Shown: positions 36,371 through 48,615, numbered from the stretch's first letter. The stretch: 64,000 bases of DNA from Craterostigma plantagineum (GCA_027422505.1 JAPQWV010000002.1:27568501-27632500); one strand, 5' to 3'. The notes: generated from the sequence alone by a model not told the origin. Numbers and translations are program-made.

Positions 36371-38892
36371 AATATATGTTATGATACGATATATATTTTA
36401 TATCAAGTCAATTATTGTGACGTTCATTTCATGTGGTGGCTGCTATATTATAATCAAAGCATTTACTAATTCATGACATGTCCCCACACTTTTCTTCAAG
36501 ATTTATTATAGTGCTGGCCCGACGGACACTGCTCGTCACTTATTGCTGTCCCCAATTTGATTTTCATATATATACAATATATATAGTAGTATTAATTGAG
36601 TAGAGTGGGATATGAACGTTGATATTATCTCGTCAATTTGGTATGTCCAAAATTTTACTCATGTTAAATGCTGCGTCAAGAATTATGAGAGCCTTGTCAT
36701 ATGGGAGAAGCATCACTATCTTTTATTATTACTAGAGATGTTCCATTACATCTTCGACAGCTTATTATGGTAGCAAGTCACAAATCAACACTTTGAACCA
36801 TTATTTTTAGTTCATTACTCAAACACGGAGTATATATTTTTGTGTGGCTGTGGTGGTGGTGTATTTCTTGCCTTGGAGTAATCCAACCTAGGATATAGAA
36901 GACACTTGTCGGTTTACTCAAGTTTGGAGCTTATAATCTGCTGCGTGGTATGTGGTTCCAATTAGCATTATATAGGCAAGTCGTGGCCTAGAAATATTAA
37001 TGGAATGGAAAGAGTCCCATATTTGATGATTCATATCTATCTGGAGATAATTGTAGTATTTTCACGTGTACGCATGTGCTGTCATCCCCATTAACACACG
37101 ATTTTTAATTATCATTATCATGATGATGACGATGATAATTGCGTGGCATTTGCCTAAACTCAAATTTAATGAAACTGTTAAAAAGTCATTCTTTTTTCGT
37201 CTAGTGGATTTCGATCTCGTTTTTTCCCTTAAATTGTTGAACGTTATATTTTTTTGTTGTACCGATATTCTGGCTGGAATAAATGGATTTCCTATATATA
37301 TTGGATCTCTGCTCGAACCCTTTTTTATCCTGTGGGAGACCTAATATTTCACTGTAACAAAATATCCTTATTGCCTAACGAATTTGGTAAAAGGGATCAC
37401 TTTTTAGAATTTTTAGGTCAGATGTCATCTTTCGTGAAATTATCTCTTTCTCCTCTATGTTGAGTTTTGTATTAGCAACGACATTTTATCCATGAAGCCC
37501 AATAAACGGAAGCTGAATTCGAATGGGCTTTTTCTTTTTACCTTGTTCTCTTTCTCCTTTTCGTGTATAAAAGAAAATGATTGGGCCACTAACCTTTTTA
37601 TCGCGAAGTCCGTTTGAGATGATAATTTGGACTTTATTCCAATAACTCGAGCTATTTAACCAATTTAATGTATCAAGATACTTGTTCTCTTTATGACCAA
37701 TTGATTTTAAGAAAGACTCCCCATCTCTTTATTAAAGCCTTGTCGTTGATGTATTGAAATAATTTCTAATATATTCTATGACATATGGTTCATCACCAAA
37801 TATAGAAACATATACATTAGCTTCACATGATGCAAGTGGAGGATGAGATGAGAAATTACGGTCAAAGTCATCATCTATGATTCTATGGTCCCTCAAGCAC
37901 TGGGGATTATTACGATTTACGTAGCTTTGATATATATAATCCAACTATTTTAACACTCATCGAACACGAAGCAAAAATAATTCTAGTTAAATAACAAATC
38001 GAAAAAAATATATAAATACGTTGCTTACTGCGGAGACAAAAACTGGGATTGGGTTAGGAAAAATATACGTAATCTAAATTGAAATAATAACGATGATTGA
38101 TAGGTGGAACAAGCTAAGCCTTTGCCTTTGTCATCTTTACGCCATTGCCAACCTAATACAGCTAGCTAAGTGCCTTTGAAGAAAAAAATAAGAAATTCAA
38201 TAAAGAAAAATTGACGTTTGCTGGATTTAAAAAAAAAAATACCAACTTTTTATTATTATCTGATTCTGCCCATCCCCTTATGCATATCAAATTTATAACA
38301 TCACTTCTTCGTTCTGTTTAATCTTATGAGAATCTGCCTTTTTTTACCAATTAAAGATAATAATAATAATTATAAGAATTACGAAGAGTCGAAGACCTTG
38401 GAGTACAATTTCAGTTGTATTATTATATAATAAAAGCAAATGATAAAGGTTGTTGGTTACATTGATTTGGTAAGTGCGTTGAAGTTAATAATCAATATTC
38501 TGTCAAGTCAAGAATAATAGCACGCAAACTCATGCCTAATGATGAAATTAATGGCATTTCAAATTTAATTTTCTTTTTATGTATAATTGATTGTCATAAA
38601 TTATTCATGGGCCCGACAACAGCTAAGTTATGTATAGCCCACCACATCATTCATTATTCGCCCGAAGTTATGGTTGTGATTGTGATCTTGGAGAGATTCC
38701 ATATTCAAGAATCCTTTTTATTTCTTCTATTCAAAAGCAACGTATTATTTTAATAAAAAACTAAATTTTATTTCGTTAATGTTTATCCATCCCACCACCC
38801 ATCATCCCTTGCCAGATCCTTGACCACGTTGGCGACGAACATGTAATGTATTATGTAATGTGCTCTCCATGTCCGAATTATAATAATAATAA
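36371..38892. other. Intergenic region, nothing recognised
   Basis: AT-rich with scattered short chance frames. No gene, RNA gene or clear repeat termini seen. Some local simple sequence (for example atgatgatgac near 37120). Confidence 0.4.
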
Positions 38893-39219
38893 TCTATTCT
38901 ATCTATTCTTTCTATTATATTAATGATGTGGGGTGTCTATAAACTGCAATTTTTTAATCTGTCTATTTTGTTTATAATTTAACCCCTTCATTTAAATTAA
39001 TTGAAATTTTTTAATCTGTCTATTTTGTTTATAATTTAACCCCTTCATTTATATTAATTGAATATTTATCATGATATTGTCAATATATTACAATTATGTC
39101 CTCAAATTAATTTTGTTATTAAAAAATTAATAAAATTAAACTTATAATTTAAACTTGAACTATAAAGTAATATATTATATTTATTTATGGCACATGCATA
39201 GAATGTGCTTAAATACTAA
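38893..39219. mobile_element. Short Helitron-like element
   Basis: Begins tctattctatct and ends with the hairpin gcacat gcataga atgtgc followed by ttaaatactaa, that is a terminal CTAA, inserted between A and T. 327 bp. An internal block of about 45 bp starting tttttaatctgtctattttg is duplicated in tandem. Start, hairpin, CTRR end and AT target all match Helitron expectations. Confidence 0.65.
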
Positions 39220-40020
39220 TACTAATAACAAGTTACATGAAAATTGGAAACAAGGGAAGATATTATATTACTTTTATTTCGCGGATGCTTCAAGAAGAGA
39301 AAAAGGAAAAGTGAAGGCAGAAAGACCAGTCAGATAAAAAAACGCCATAAAGAAAAAAAAAAACACACACACACAAAACACAAAACAACGGTAATTTTCT
39401 CCAACTTTCTGAAATTTTAAATGAATAAATCTTCGTTATATATAATTGAAACGGCTATTTCTTTCTGGGCCTCTGTAAATTCTTCAATTTTCATCAGGTG
39501 TGTAATGTTCGACACACATGTTTAAAACAATGGAATTTAACTTGATGTTTTGTTTCTTAATTTATACTAGTATATTGGCACACCCGCTGTGTGTGCTTGA
39601 CTCTATAAAATTTATAATTTATATCTTAAATTTTAATAGGTAAAATTATAATGTTGGATTTAATTTTATTTTTCAGAATTAATTTTAAGGAATAAATTTA
39701 AAATTAGGGGTAGAATAGTATTGGCTGCCACACCAATCAATTTGGAAACAGTACTCTAACACTCGCTTCCTTAATAAAATAGAATGTACAATCAATTTTC
39801 CGACCGTATTGGCAAAGTAAATGAGTGATTTTTACACTATTTTCAGATATCTATATGTTGTCCGATTTCCAAATCTACCCTCAATGAAATCTATTTAATA
39901 TATATATATATATATATGTAGTTGGTTAAGCAAGTAATTATTATGTGCCAACCAACAATAAGCCAAATTGACCCTCTCTGTTTTGCATCTCAATCAATCT
40001 TAAACCTCCTAGCAACACAT

Positions 40021-40071
<51 letters not shown>

Positions 40072-40227
40072 AACACAAAGATCTCCTTAAAAACTCTGTA
40101 TAACAAAAATACTGTTCATACAACTCTCTGCTGAGGTAATAATCATCTCATAACTTGGAAAAAAATCAAGTCTTTCTTTTATCTCTTTCCTTCAATCAAA
40201 GCCAAGATAGCTAAGTTCTCAGAAGTC
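39220..40227. other. Upstream region and leader of the remorin gene
   Basis: About 39567-39605 carries the mirror of a Helitron end (actagtatattggcacaccc plus gtgtgtgc hairpin). A TA run lies at 39898-39917. A compound microsatellite, (CT)n at 40024-40054 then (AC)n to 40071, sits in the probable 5' leader about 160 bp before the start codon. Confidence 0.5.
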
Positions 40228-41321
40228 ATGGCCGAGGAAGAACCCAAGAAGATCGAGCCTCAACCTGAGGCTTCTGAGCCGCCGAAGGAGGTGGCTGAGC
40301 AGCCCAAGGACGTCGCCGCGCCCCCCAAAGACGTCGCCGAGGAGAAAACGGTCATTCCTCATCCTCCCCCCGAAGACAAGGCTGAGGAGGAAAGCGGAGC
40401 AATTGTCCCCGTTGAGAGTATCTTTCTTTTTCCCTTCTCTTTTCTGTTCTGATTTCCTCTTTTCGTTGATGATATATGTTTATATTTAATATATCTGAGT
40501 TTCTGGGATTTAGTTGCTACTTATATATCAGAATCACAACTACGTTTTGCTGTTCTAAATGTTACCAAATATAATCGATTCGATCTTTTTGTTGCGACAG
40601 AAGCAGAGGCTTCTGAGGAGAAGAAACATGAGGGATCTCTTGACAGAGGTAACCAATCGTTCATATATATAAACAAAAACCACAAAGTTATCGTTTTTTT
40701 TTCTTTCCAAGAAAATCAATGTGTTGCTTTAATAATTTCATGAACCCTTGCAGATGCTGTTCTTTCTCGAGTAGCTACAGAAAAGCGCCTGTCTTTAATC
40801 AAAGCATGGGAAGAAAGCGAAAAGTGTAAAGCTGAAAACAAGTAAGTAGTTTACTCATTTTTAATTCCAGGATTTTATGTAATGATCTTAGGATTCCATG
40901 CTTGCTCTGTCTATTTATGATGATGATGATTCTATTCTATTGGATCATATAAAACAGAGCTCAAAAGAAAGTATCTGCAATTTCTGCTTGGGAGAACAGC
41001 AAGAAAGCAAGCCTCGAAGCAGAGCTGAAGAAGATCGAGGTACTAATACAGCTTCAGTCCTGCACTTTAATGCAAAACAAGAAAAACAAAAATCACTCAT
41101 CATATATATGTGTGTGAAAAATGCAGGAGCACCTTGAGAAGAAGAAAGCAGAGTACATTGAGAAGATGAAGAACAAAGTTGCCCTCGTCCATAAATCTGC
41201 AGAAGAAAAGCGAGCCATGATCGAAGCCAAGCGCGGGGAAGATCTTCTCAAGGCTGAGGAAACTGCAGCCAAGTATCACGCCACTGGGACAGCTCCCAAG
41301 AAACTCCTGGGAATTTTCTAA
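40228..41321 (+). CDS. Remorin, group 1
   Basis: Five exons, 40228-40417, 40601-40648, 40754-40841, 40958-41039 and 41127-41321, with phases 1, 1, 2, 0; 200 residues, the usual size. The N-terminal third is Pro/Glu/Lys-rich and disordered (remorin_N). The C-terminal domain runs from DAVLSRVATEKRLSLIKAWEESEK through the coiled coil (KKVSAISAWENSKKASLEAEL) to the basic helix and the anchor ending APKKLLGIF. Group 1 remorins sit on the inner face of the plasma membrane in sterol-rich nanodomains and plasmodesmata and limit virus movement and shape immune signalling in known cases. The terminal anchor lacks Cys, so C-terminal acylation seen in some members is not supported here. Confidence 0.95.
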
Positions 41322-41764
41322 ATATAGAAATTGAAAATCAGCACATTTGTCTTTGGTTTGCTTCTTTCTCTATCTACTCTAAACTTGGATTTGTACATTT
41401 TTATCTATTTTTTTTATATTTTCATGTAGCGTTTGTTTGTATGATGGTGGTGTGGTGATTTGGTTTGACTAGTCATTTCTTTGTTGGAACTATTTCCTTC
41501 GTTTGTTTGTTTGATTGTTCTTACATTGAACTTGTTTTCTCTGTGTTAATACAACGTTCATTTCTAACTTGTTTGAGTACCAAATGTCATAAGAGAGTCT
41601 TGAAGAATTCTTGAATTACTACCATATGCATAGAGTGACAAGAAAGACAATAGCTCTTACGTACATTCTAACTAAGCCTAAAAGCTCGGCTGCTATAAAA
41701 GAAAATCGAAAAGCAATTCTTAGTAGAACAATCAAGAAATTACAGTCATGAAATCATTCTTTAT
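41322..41764. other. Spacer between remorin and the CFIm25 pseudogene
   Basis: Remorin 3' untranslated region (T-rich, about 41322-41580) and AT-rich spacer. No further gene seen. Confidence 0.4.
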
Positions 41765-42788
41765 TCATGGCTGATGCATCATATTGAAATGAAACCTAGA
41801 CAGCTGCTGTGGGATGTTAGATATAACAGTTCCAAATTTCTGACAAAAAATAGGAGCAGAAGATTACGGGTTTTCCATAATCAAAGCACAACGATGATGA
41901 TGATGATCACATGGGAGAAAATCATAATCAAAATGTAAATTGGCACACAATTGATAGGATATATGGAAAAACCTCGACGTTGCATACAGCTCAAAAAATG
42001 GAACGGCAAGAATCTCCAAGTTGTTCGGCACAGAAAAGCAGGTGCGTTCGGGCAGGTGAACGATCAGAAGTTTCTTGAGTTCCTCGATAGAAGATTATAT
42101 AACCTTCAAAAGTGATAAAAGAAAATAATAAAGAATCTTCCAAGAAATAAATTGTCAAGACTCTTGCCTTTCTTATCAACCTTTGGTCTGTTAATGTGGG
42201 GAGGACAGTAAGGATACACGATTTTCTCAAAATTTGGTATCCACCAAATTCCTACACACTCAACAATCTGCACAAAAATATATAAAGAGAAGAACATCAT
42301 CATCTTTGTCTATACTCTTATACAGAGGTTCTTTGAATTACCTGCCAATTGGGTTGTATGGGTGAATCAGCAGCAGAAAAAAGTCTGCTTGTAAGCAAGC
42401 TTGCTTTTCAGTCCTTCAATCTCTGCAGAATTCAATTTTGGAAAAGAGTTAAATAGGTAATGAAAGAAGAGAAGAAGAGTTCAAAGAGTACAGAAGACAA
42501 CAGAAAAGCACCACAAAATTTTGCCTACCGTTTTCTCCAGGTTTTATTTTGCCTCCAGGAAGTTTATAGAAAGAAGCCCCAATTCGCAGAACAAGTAAAT
42601 GAGGATGATCGTGCTCATGCACCTGTAAGAAAATGATCAAAATAAAAGCCCCAAATTGTCTACAAAAATTGGACGAAAAGAGCCAATCGAATCGATTTCA
42701 ACGTTGAAACAAAGAAAAAAAAACAGAATGTAAAGCGTATACCAGTAAAATACCCTCCACGCTAGTCCTCCTGCCATATCTCATATAG
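41765..42788 (-). pseudogene. CFIm25 (NUDT21/CPSF5) homolog, broken and 5'-truncated
   Basis: Exon-like blocks on the minus strand: 42788-42743, 42622-42529, 42422-42342, 42267-42181, 42082-41973, 41839-41765. They encode, in family order, RRTSVEGILL, VHEHDHPHLLVLRIG with FYKLPGGKIKPGEN, an EIEGLK block, ECVGIWWIPNFEKIVYPYCPPH, ELKKLLIVHLPER with VPNNLEILAVPFFELY, and VISNIPQQLSRFHFNM. CFIm25 binds UGUA in pre-mRNA and helps choose poly(A) sites. The third block is 81 instead of 77 bp because gctt is duplicated (about 42392-42406), shifting the frame; the last junction is also out of phase; and no N-terminal exon was found upstream. Introns are kept, so it came from DNA duplication, not from an mRNA copy. 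Confidence 0.85.
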
Positions 42789-44033
42789 CTGCATTGCATA
42801 ATTCCATCCCAAGAAACATCAAAATTGAAATTATCCCAAAAACATAAACCCTAATTCAATGTGCTCCTGGCTATAAAACCCCCCAAAAGGACTGACAAGA
42901 TTCGATCCAGCAAGAACGACTCATAAACTATAATAATAAAAAGCACAAATACGAACTTGAATCATAATAACTACCCATTATCAAACATAAATTTAATAAT
43001 TGTATTAAAATATAATAATTACAGATATGTAACACCATACATTCACGGGTAAAAAAACTAATTTATTTGTATATTTATTTGTAAGAAGGCACGCATCCAA
43101 TGTGTAAATGTACTAGTTAAATATTAAACGTGGCATTTTTTTGCGAGGGTATCTTCGTCGCTTAAGATCTTGATATATGACCAAGTAACAAAAATAATAA
43201 GCACAATCAAGAAAATCAAATTGTAGAACTAGTTCGAATATCAAAGTCAAATGTACCAAACAAACAAGAATTAAATAGTCACGAGAAATCCCCAAGAATT
43301 TAAGACGTAAATATATACTTTATTCGGTTCAATCATATCCTCCAGAAGGTCTCAGTAAACAAAATTTCGTTAGACCGTCTCGACTCTCAAAATAGTTCAA
43401 TAATTAATCCGATAATTACGTCATAGAGGTATGAGATAAAATAATAGGTGGTTAAATCTTCAGATAGCAAGAAGGTTAATTACGATAATTTTAATTTTAC
43501 CGATGTAATTCCGCCCTGACCGATTTTATCTTGTGTGTCCAATTTATTCTGATCGCTTGCACGAGTTTTTTTCGGACAAAGTTTCTATGCAAAAAATCCA
43601 CCGTCCCTTTATTAAATAATCAACGAAAAAGGTTACGCTTGTCGAAAATATCAACATTTTAATATATTTCATTTTCTACATGCCTCATCATGTTTAGATC
43701 GATTGCTTCCTTATCTAATCTTAATGGTGTGTTTGCTTTATGGAATTAAGTGAGGAAAGGAAAAGAAAATTAATTTTGTGTTTGTTTGATTAGAGAAATA
43801 GATGAGTAAAAAAAAGAAAAATTTGAACTAATTTTAAAGCTAAAACCATGAAAACCCAATTTCTTCACCAAATTTTCATAACAATTTGATTTATGACATG
43901 AACTCACTCTTTTGCCACGTTAAATTGACAACTACTAACGAATTATATCATATTTTATATTTTTCATTTCTCCAAAAAAAAATCATTAACTACTATAATA
44001 AATCATAGAAAGAACTTAACCGCGCTTTGCCAC
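42789..44033. other. Intergenic region upstream of the WRKY gene
   Basis: No N-terminal CFIm25 exon or other gene found. About 43085-43120 contains a Helitron-like end, ggcacgcatccaatgtgt hairpin followed by aaatgtactagt. The rest is AT-rich. Confidence 0.4.
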
Positions 44034-44061
44034 GGTCAACCACGCCAAGTCCTCGTTGACC
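44034..44061 (+). promoter_or_regulatory. Paired W-boxes upstream of the WRKY gene
   Basis: ggtcaac at 44034-44040 and gttgacc at 44055-44061 give two W-box cores (TTGACC) in opposite orientation, about 240 bp before the start codon; another agtcaac lies near 44169. Such pairs are bound by WRKY factors, so auto- or cross-regulation is a reasonable inference. A TATATATA stretch near 44210 could serve as TATA box. Confidence 0.5.
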
Positions 44062-44295
44062 TCAATCCATTGAAAGATGAATGAATAACTGGGCTACGAC
44101 CCACGAACGACTCGGTCTTCAATTTTATTTCTTAAAAATAAAAAAAGAAGTTTTCTTTCAACTTACCGTAGTCAACACAATACTAAATAGTTTCTTGAAT
44201 CTTAGTTCCTATATATATACACACACACATACTCCATCGTCGGCATTTTTAAGACAACATAGTACAAACAAAACAAGAAAAAAAAGCCTTAAGTC

Positions 44296-45496
44296 ATGGA
44301 GGAAAACCTAGCTATGGTATTATACGGTTGCAACTTGGTGAAAACCCTCGAAAAGAACATCGTCCATAACCTCGCTGACCAACCCGATCGTGTTTTAGCT
44401 TCTTGCGAGGAAATAATTCGTGTCTTTAGCGACGTAAGAGATCGATTATTATTATTATTACATGCGCATAATTTCCACATTATTGGTTCGAACAATGCCG
44501 ACGGCCAAGATCATCCGTTCCAACTACTGCCCAATGATCCAACGGTCAATGCGTTGGCTTCGAAAGCAAAGAGGAAGAGGTAATGAGATACACAAAATGT
44601 GTCTATATATTAATGAAGATCTTAATTATTAAGTATATTTCTTGAATTAATTAGCAGAAAAAATGAAGCTGGGGAGAGAGTGGTGATAATAGTGCCAGCT
44701 CCTCAAATGGGAAACCTTGAACATCCCCCTGAAGATGGTAATATTTGGAGGAAATATGGTCAAAAAGAGATTCTTGGATCCAAATATCCGAGGTGAACAT
44801 TATATAATAATATCTACATACCCCATGTTTTATTTTATTTTATTTTATTTTTATTTTGGTATTAAGATGTCACAGTCATATGGGTCTTCATTATTACAAG
44901 TCGGAAGCATTCAAAATGTTTCACAATCGTTGCTTGACCCTGTCATGTCATGTATTATATATTAACAATTAAAACCGTACTTTTTTGTGGTTTAATTTGG
45001 GTTTCCACAATTAAATTCATTTTTTTTCTAATTCTATTTTCTTGTGGGTATAAATTAAAACTACAGGAGTTATTACAGGTGCACCCATCAAAAGCTGTAT
45101 AATTGCCCAGCAAAGAAACATGTTCAACGGTTAGACGAAGACCCCTTCACCTTCGAAGTCACCTATCGCGGGTCCCACACTTGCCACGTTCAGCCGCCGC
45201 CGCCCACCGCCCAGCCACCGCCGCCCACCGCCCAGCCACCGCCGACCACCGCCCAGCCACGGCCAAATATGCAGCTTCCGAGCAATTACGTATATCCCAA
45301 TGATAATAACACCACCAATCCCACTACAGCTAGTTTTCTGCAATTATCCGATCAAGAATTTCATCATAATCGAATCTTCAACGATGAAATCGTGGATATG
45401 GCCGACGCCTTATTCAATCCCAGCAGTAAAGATATGATATTTCCTCCTGGCAGCTCGTCGTTGGCTTCATCATCATTATTCACATCAAGAAAATAA
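44296..45496 (+). CDS. WRKY transcription factor, group III
   Basis: Three exons, 44296-44579, 44658-44792, 45067-45496, both junctions phase 2; 282 residues. The WRKY domain has NIWRKYGQKEILGSKYPR, with the conserved group-III intron splitting the Arg codon, then SYYRCTHQKLYNCPAKKHV and a zinc finger of form C-X7-C-X23-H-X-C, which defines group III. The N-terminal helix region (LVKTLEKNI ... SCEEIIRVFSDV) is typical of WRKY55/70-like proteins. Just after the finger are three to four Pro-rich heptads of type PPPPTAQ encoded by a 21-bp minisatellite (about 45190-45262). Group III members act mainly in defence and senescence; the specific role here is not known. Confidence 0.95.
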
Positions 45497-45800
45497 AGAT
45501 TGAATTATCATAGGTAGATGAGAATAACTAGCACGAAAAAGAATAGGACATTTACTGTGATTTTGTTTGGCTATCTCTAGGTCCGATATGGACGTTGATA
45601 CATGTAACAAAGGCAAATTCGCCTTAGCTATATGTTGTTCTTGGCTATACCCTACCTGAAGCATATAGGAACTGTGCGTGATTTTATTTTATTTAAAATT
45701 AAGGTTTACTAATAGTTCGGTTTTGGATTTTTCATCATAAAGTAAAGTAAATAAAAAATATCTATTTCAATGAGCTTAGTTGCCTGGTAAAGGTACTATG
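45497..45800. other. WRKY 3' flank
   Basis: AT-rich 3' untranslated region and spacer up to the target duplication ctatg at 45796-45800. No other feature. Confidence 0.5.
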
Positions 45801-46133
45801 TGTTGGGGTTGAACGGTAATATTTAATTCCGGGCTAGCGATAGTTGTATTTGGACCCCGATCGGGATATTAATTAAAGCCGAAATGACACCGAGAGAACA
45901 CCGAGATTTTTACGTGGTTCGACCAATACCGCCTACATCCACGGAGAGACAATAGTTTTACTATATTTGAGAATATTACACCGTACAAAATAACGCTCGT
46001 GTTTACACCCAAAACCCGAGACCGCTTACCCACCCGGATAATGTTTTTGTACCTACTCCCAACTACCCCAGTAAAACTAAACCCGCTCTCACCCTTATCT
46101 ACCGGACAAGATTTTTTTTTTTTTCTTTTTCCT

Positions 46134-46184
<51 letters not shown>

Positions 46185-46372
46185 TCTCTCTCTCTGTCTC
46201 TCTCACTTCACCCTCTCTCTCTCGCGTTGGTTTTGGGGTGAGATTTCACTCCATCATCATATGCCTATATATAGGCAATTCTTTGAGCTAAAAACCAACA
46301 CACATTACGTCATTGCAAATGTCATTGGAGTAAGTCTCCAACTTTGCTTCTTTATATGTTGAAAAATCGACA
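45801..46372 (-). repeat. LTR of the 45.8-48.5 kb element (3' LTR in element sense)
   Basis: 572 bp with TG...CA ends. Contains acgtggttcgacc ... gcctacatccacgg, also found at 8.2 kb, and a long (CT)n run at about 46138-46205. Confidence 0.9.
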
Positions 46373-47936
46373 ATTCTCTCCCCTTTTCAACATCTGCGTC
46401 TTCTTTAGAGAGCATTCCAGCGAACCCGAGAACGAGAGTAACCCGTTCGTAAATACCACGAACGTCCATTGGCCTTCCTTGTAGCACCTACACATAATCT
46501 GAATCAAGAGTTCCAGTCCTATCCACTTGATTCATTTAGCAGCCAATCTTAGGTGCAGCTGTGTCGAGCCGACTTGACCCGTCGATTCCCGAAGAGGGAC
46601 TTTGATGCAACCCCTTCTCCAGCAGGATTTTCATTCTCACCATCGTCTACCTTTATACCATGCGCGCGATTTTCGTGAACCCATCGAAGTCTGAGTATTA
46701 TATACCATACTCATGTCTAGACGATACAATCCTTTGCACTCTCCTCCCTCTGGTAGGACCATTTCCGCCCATGTGTGATTTCCCAGACTCTCCCTGCTAT
46801 GAAACCCTCATAGCCCTGGAATTTGACTGGCTCAAGAATATTAAAAACTACGCAACTTTGGGACAACGTCACACCACCCAAAATGCGCACCGCTCCACCA
46901 ACCATTTTGATCTTCCCCGTTCCAACACACCGAACAACACAACGATATCCATCGGCCCATGGAGATTGAAAAACCGTTCGCATTTCAGTGAACGCATCAA
47001 AATATTCTCTTGGAGCAAACCCGAATTTAATATCCTTCTTCATGAGAACGAGCGCCATCATTAGAGACAGTGAGAACGTCTCCAAGATAAATTGTGTGCT
47101 ACTCTCATGTGGAATTTTTCTAGCCGCATGTCCTTCTTCCTCCAAGTCGGACCGTTCTCCTGATGTGTACCGGCTCACCACATTTGTAGCATCACATGCC
47201 CTTCCCGCCACCTGAATTTGGACCTGCTGTTGTCCCCAAATCCCTTGGCGTATCACCTTCCTCTATGATTCACTCTGAAAGAACCAACACCCGGCTATTA
47301 CCAAAATTTGACAGCCTTCTCTTTTCATGCTAAAAAAAGAGTTAACTCCACCATCCACCGTCTCGTAGCAGATGGTTATCAAATTATCACCCGAATCAGG
47401 AAGCGAGGTAAGAAGTAACAGGTCCTTACTTCTTTCTCTCCGACACATCATGACCCTAAATCTTTCGTCATTTACTCCTACTTTTTCTCGTCTCCCATCA
47501 AAGCTTATCACCCAGCTTTGACAAACGAGAACATCGTTCACTCTTTTCTGCCACAGAGTGAAACCTCCCGCAATAGCACATTGTCGCAATTTGCTGTCAT
47601 CCGTCGTTATATTCTTGCAGAGATTCAACAGCCCGGCCCAAATAGTACTGATCAGATATTTCCCACGAAAGGCTAACGACCTGCCTCAGCACTATTACCA
47701 TAACTCGCCAAAACTCCACCGCCGCACAAGCTCCGCCCATACCGAGCATCCCATCAACGATAACCATCTTGCATCATTTCTTCAGCACAAGGCATCACCT
47801 CGTTGAACCTCGCTCTGACACTGGCTCCCCCCGATCGATGTTCCCTTCTGATATCTTTTCTGATGTGGAAGATCAGACACAGCTGCAACAACAGAGCATA
47901 CTCAGAATACCAGTAGGGTTTGGCTCTGATACCACT

Positions 47937-48285
47937 TGTTGGGGTTGAATGGTAATATTTAATTCCGGGCCAGCGGTAGTTGTATTTGGACTTCGCATTT
48001 TATCGGGATATTAATTAAAGCCGAAATGACACCGAGAGAACACCGAAATTTTTACGTGGTTCGGCGAATACCGCCTACATCCACGGAGAGACAATAGTTT
48101 TACTATATTTGAGAATATTACACCGTACAAAATAACGCTCGTGTTTACACCCAAAAGCCGAGACCCCTTACCCATCCGGATAATGTTTTTGTACCTACTC
48201 CCAACTACCCCAGTAAAACTAAACCCGCTCTCACCCTTATCCACCCGGACAAGATTTTCTTTTTTATCTTTTTCTTTTTCCTCTC

Positions 48286-48331
<46 letters not shown>

Positions 48332-48496
48332 TCACCCTCTCTCTCTCGCGTTGGTTTTGGGGTGAGATTTCACTCCATCATCATATGCCTATATATAGGT
48401 AGTTCTTTGAGCTAAAAACCAACACATATTACGTCATTGCAAATGTCATTGGAGTAAGTCTCCAACTTTGCTTCTTTATATGTTGAAAAATCAACA
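47937..48496 (-). repeat. LTR of the 45.8-48.5 kb element (5' LTR in element sense)
   Basis: 560 bp, matching the other LTR, with a shorter (CT)n run at about 48290-48328. The primer-binding site lies immediately beside it at 47922-47935. Confidence 0.9.
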
Positions 48497-48615
48497 CTAT
48501 GTCATCAAAACCTCACATGATTATTATTACAGTGCACTGAAAGTTTTTTCCCTTACATAAAACGCACACAAACAGCTAAGTTATTTAAAGAATCTCGCAA
48601 TGATAAAAACTTAGA

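Larger units (their letters stand above)
45801..48496 (-). mobile_element. Complete non-autonomous LTR retrotransposon (LARD/TRIM-like)
   Basis: Bounded by a perfect 5-bp duplication, ctatg at 45796-45800 and 48497-48501. LTRs are 45801-46372 and 47937-48496, similar over their whole length apart from microsatellite length and a few substitutions. Read on the minus strand, the LTR begins TG and ends CA; next to it at 47935-47922 is the primer-binding site TGGTATCAGAGCC, matching initiator tRNA-Met, and a polypurine tract gaaaaggggagagaat at 46388-46373 precedes the other LTR. The internal 1.56 kb has no recognisable gag or pol. Its longest minus-strand frames (46717-47256 and 47263-47628) resemble nothing I know. 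It must rely on another element's enzymes. Confidence 0.92.

Noticed and set aside
40024..40071. Compound CT/AC microsatellite as a coding or CRISPR-like repeat
   Set aside because: Simple sequence in the remorin leader; no spacer structure.
39922..40134. 70-codon frame with Leu-Ser runs before remorin
   Set aside because: Translation of the microsatellite and leader; not a protein.
46717..47256. 179-codon minus-strand frame as an independent host gene
   Set aside because: It lies wholly inside the LTR element between the LTRs, with no splice or family support; treated as element interior.
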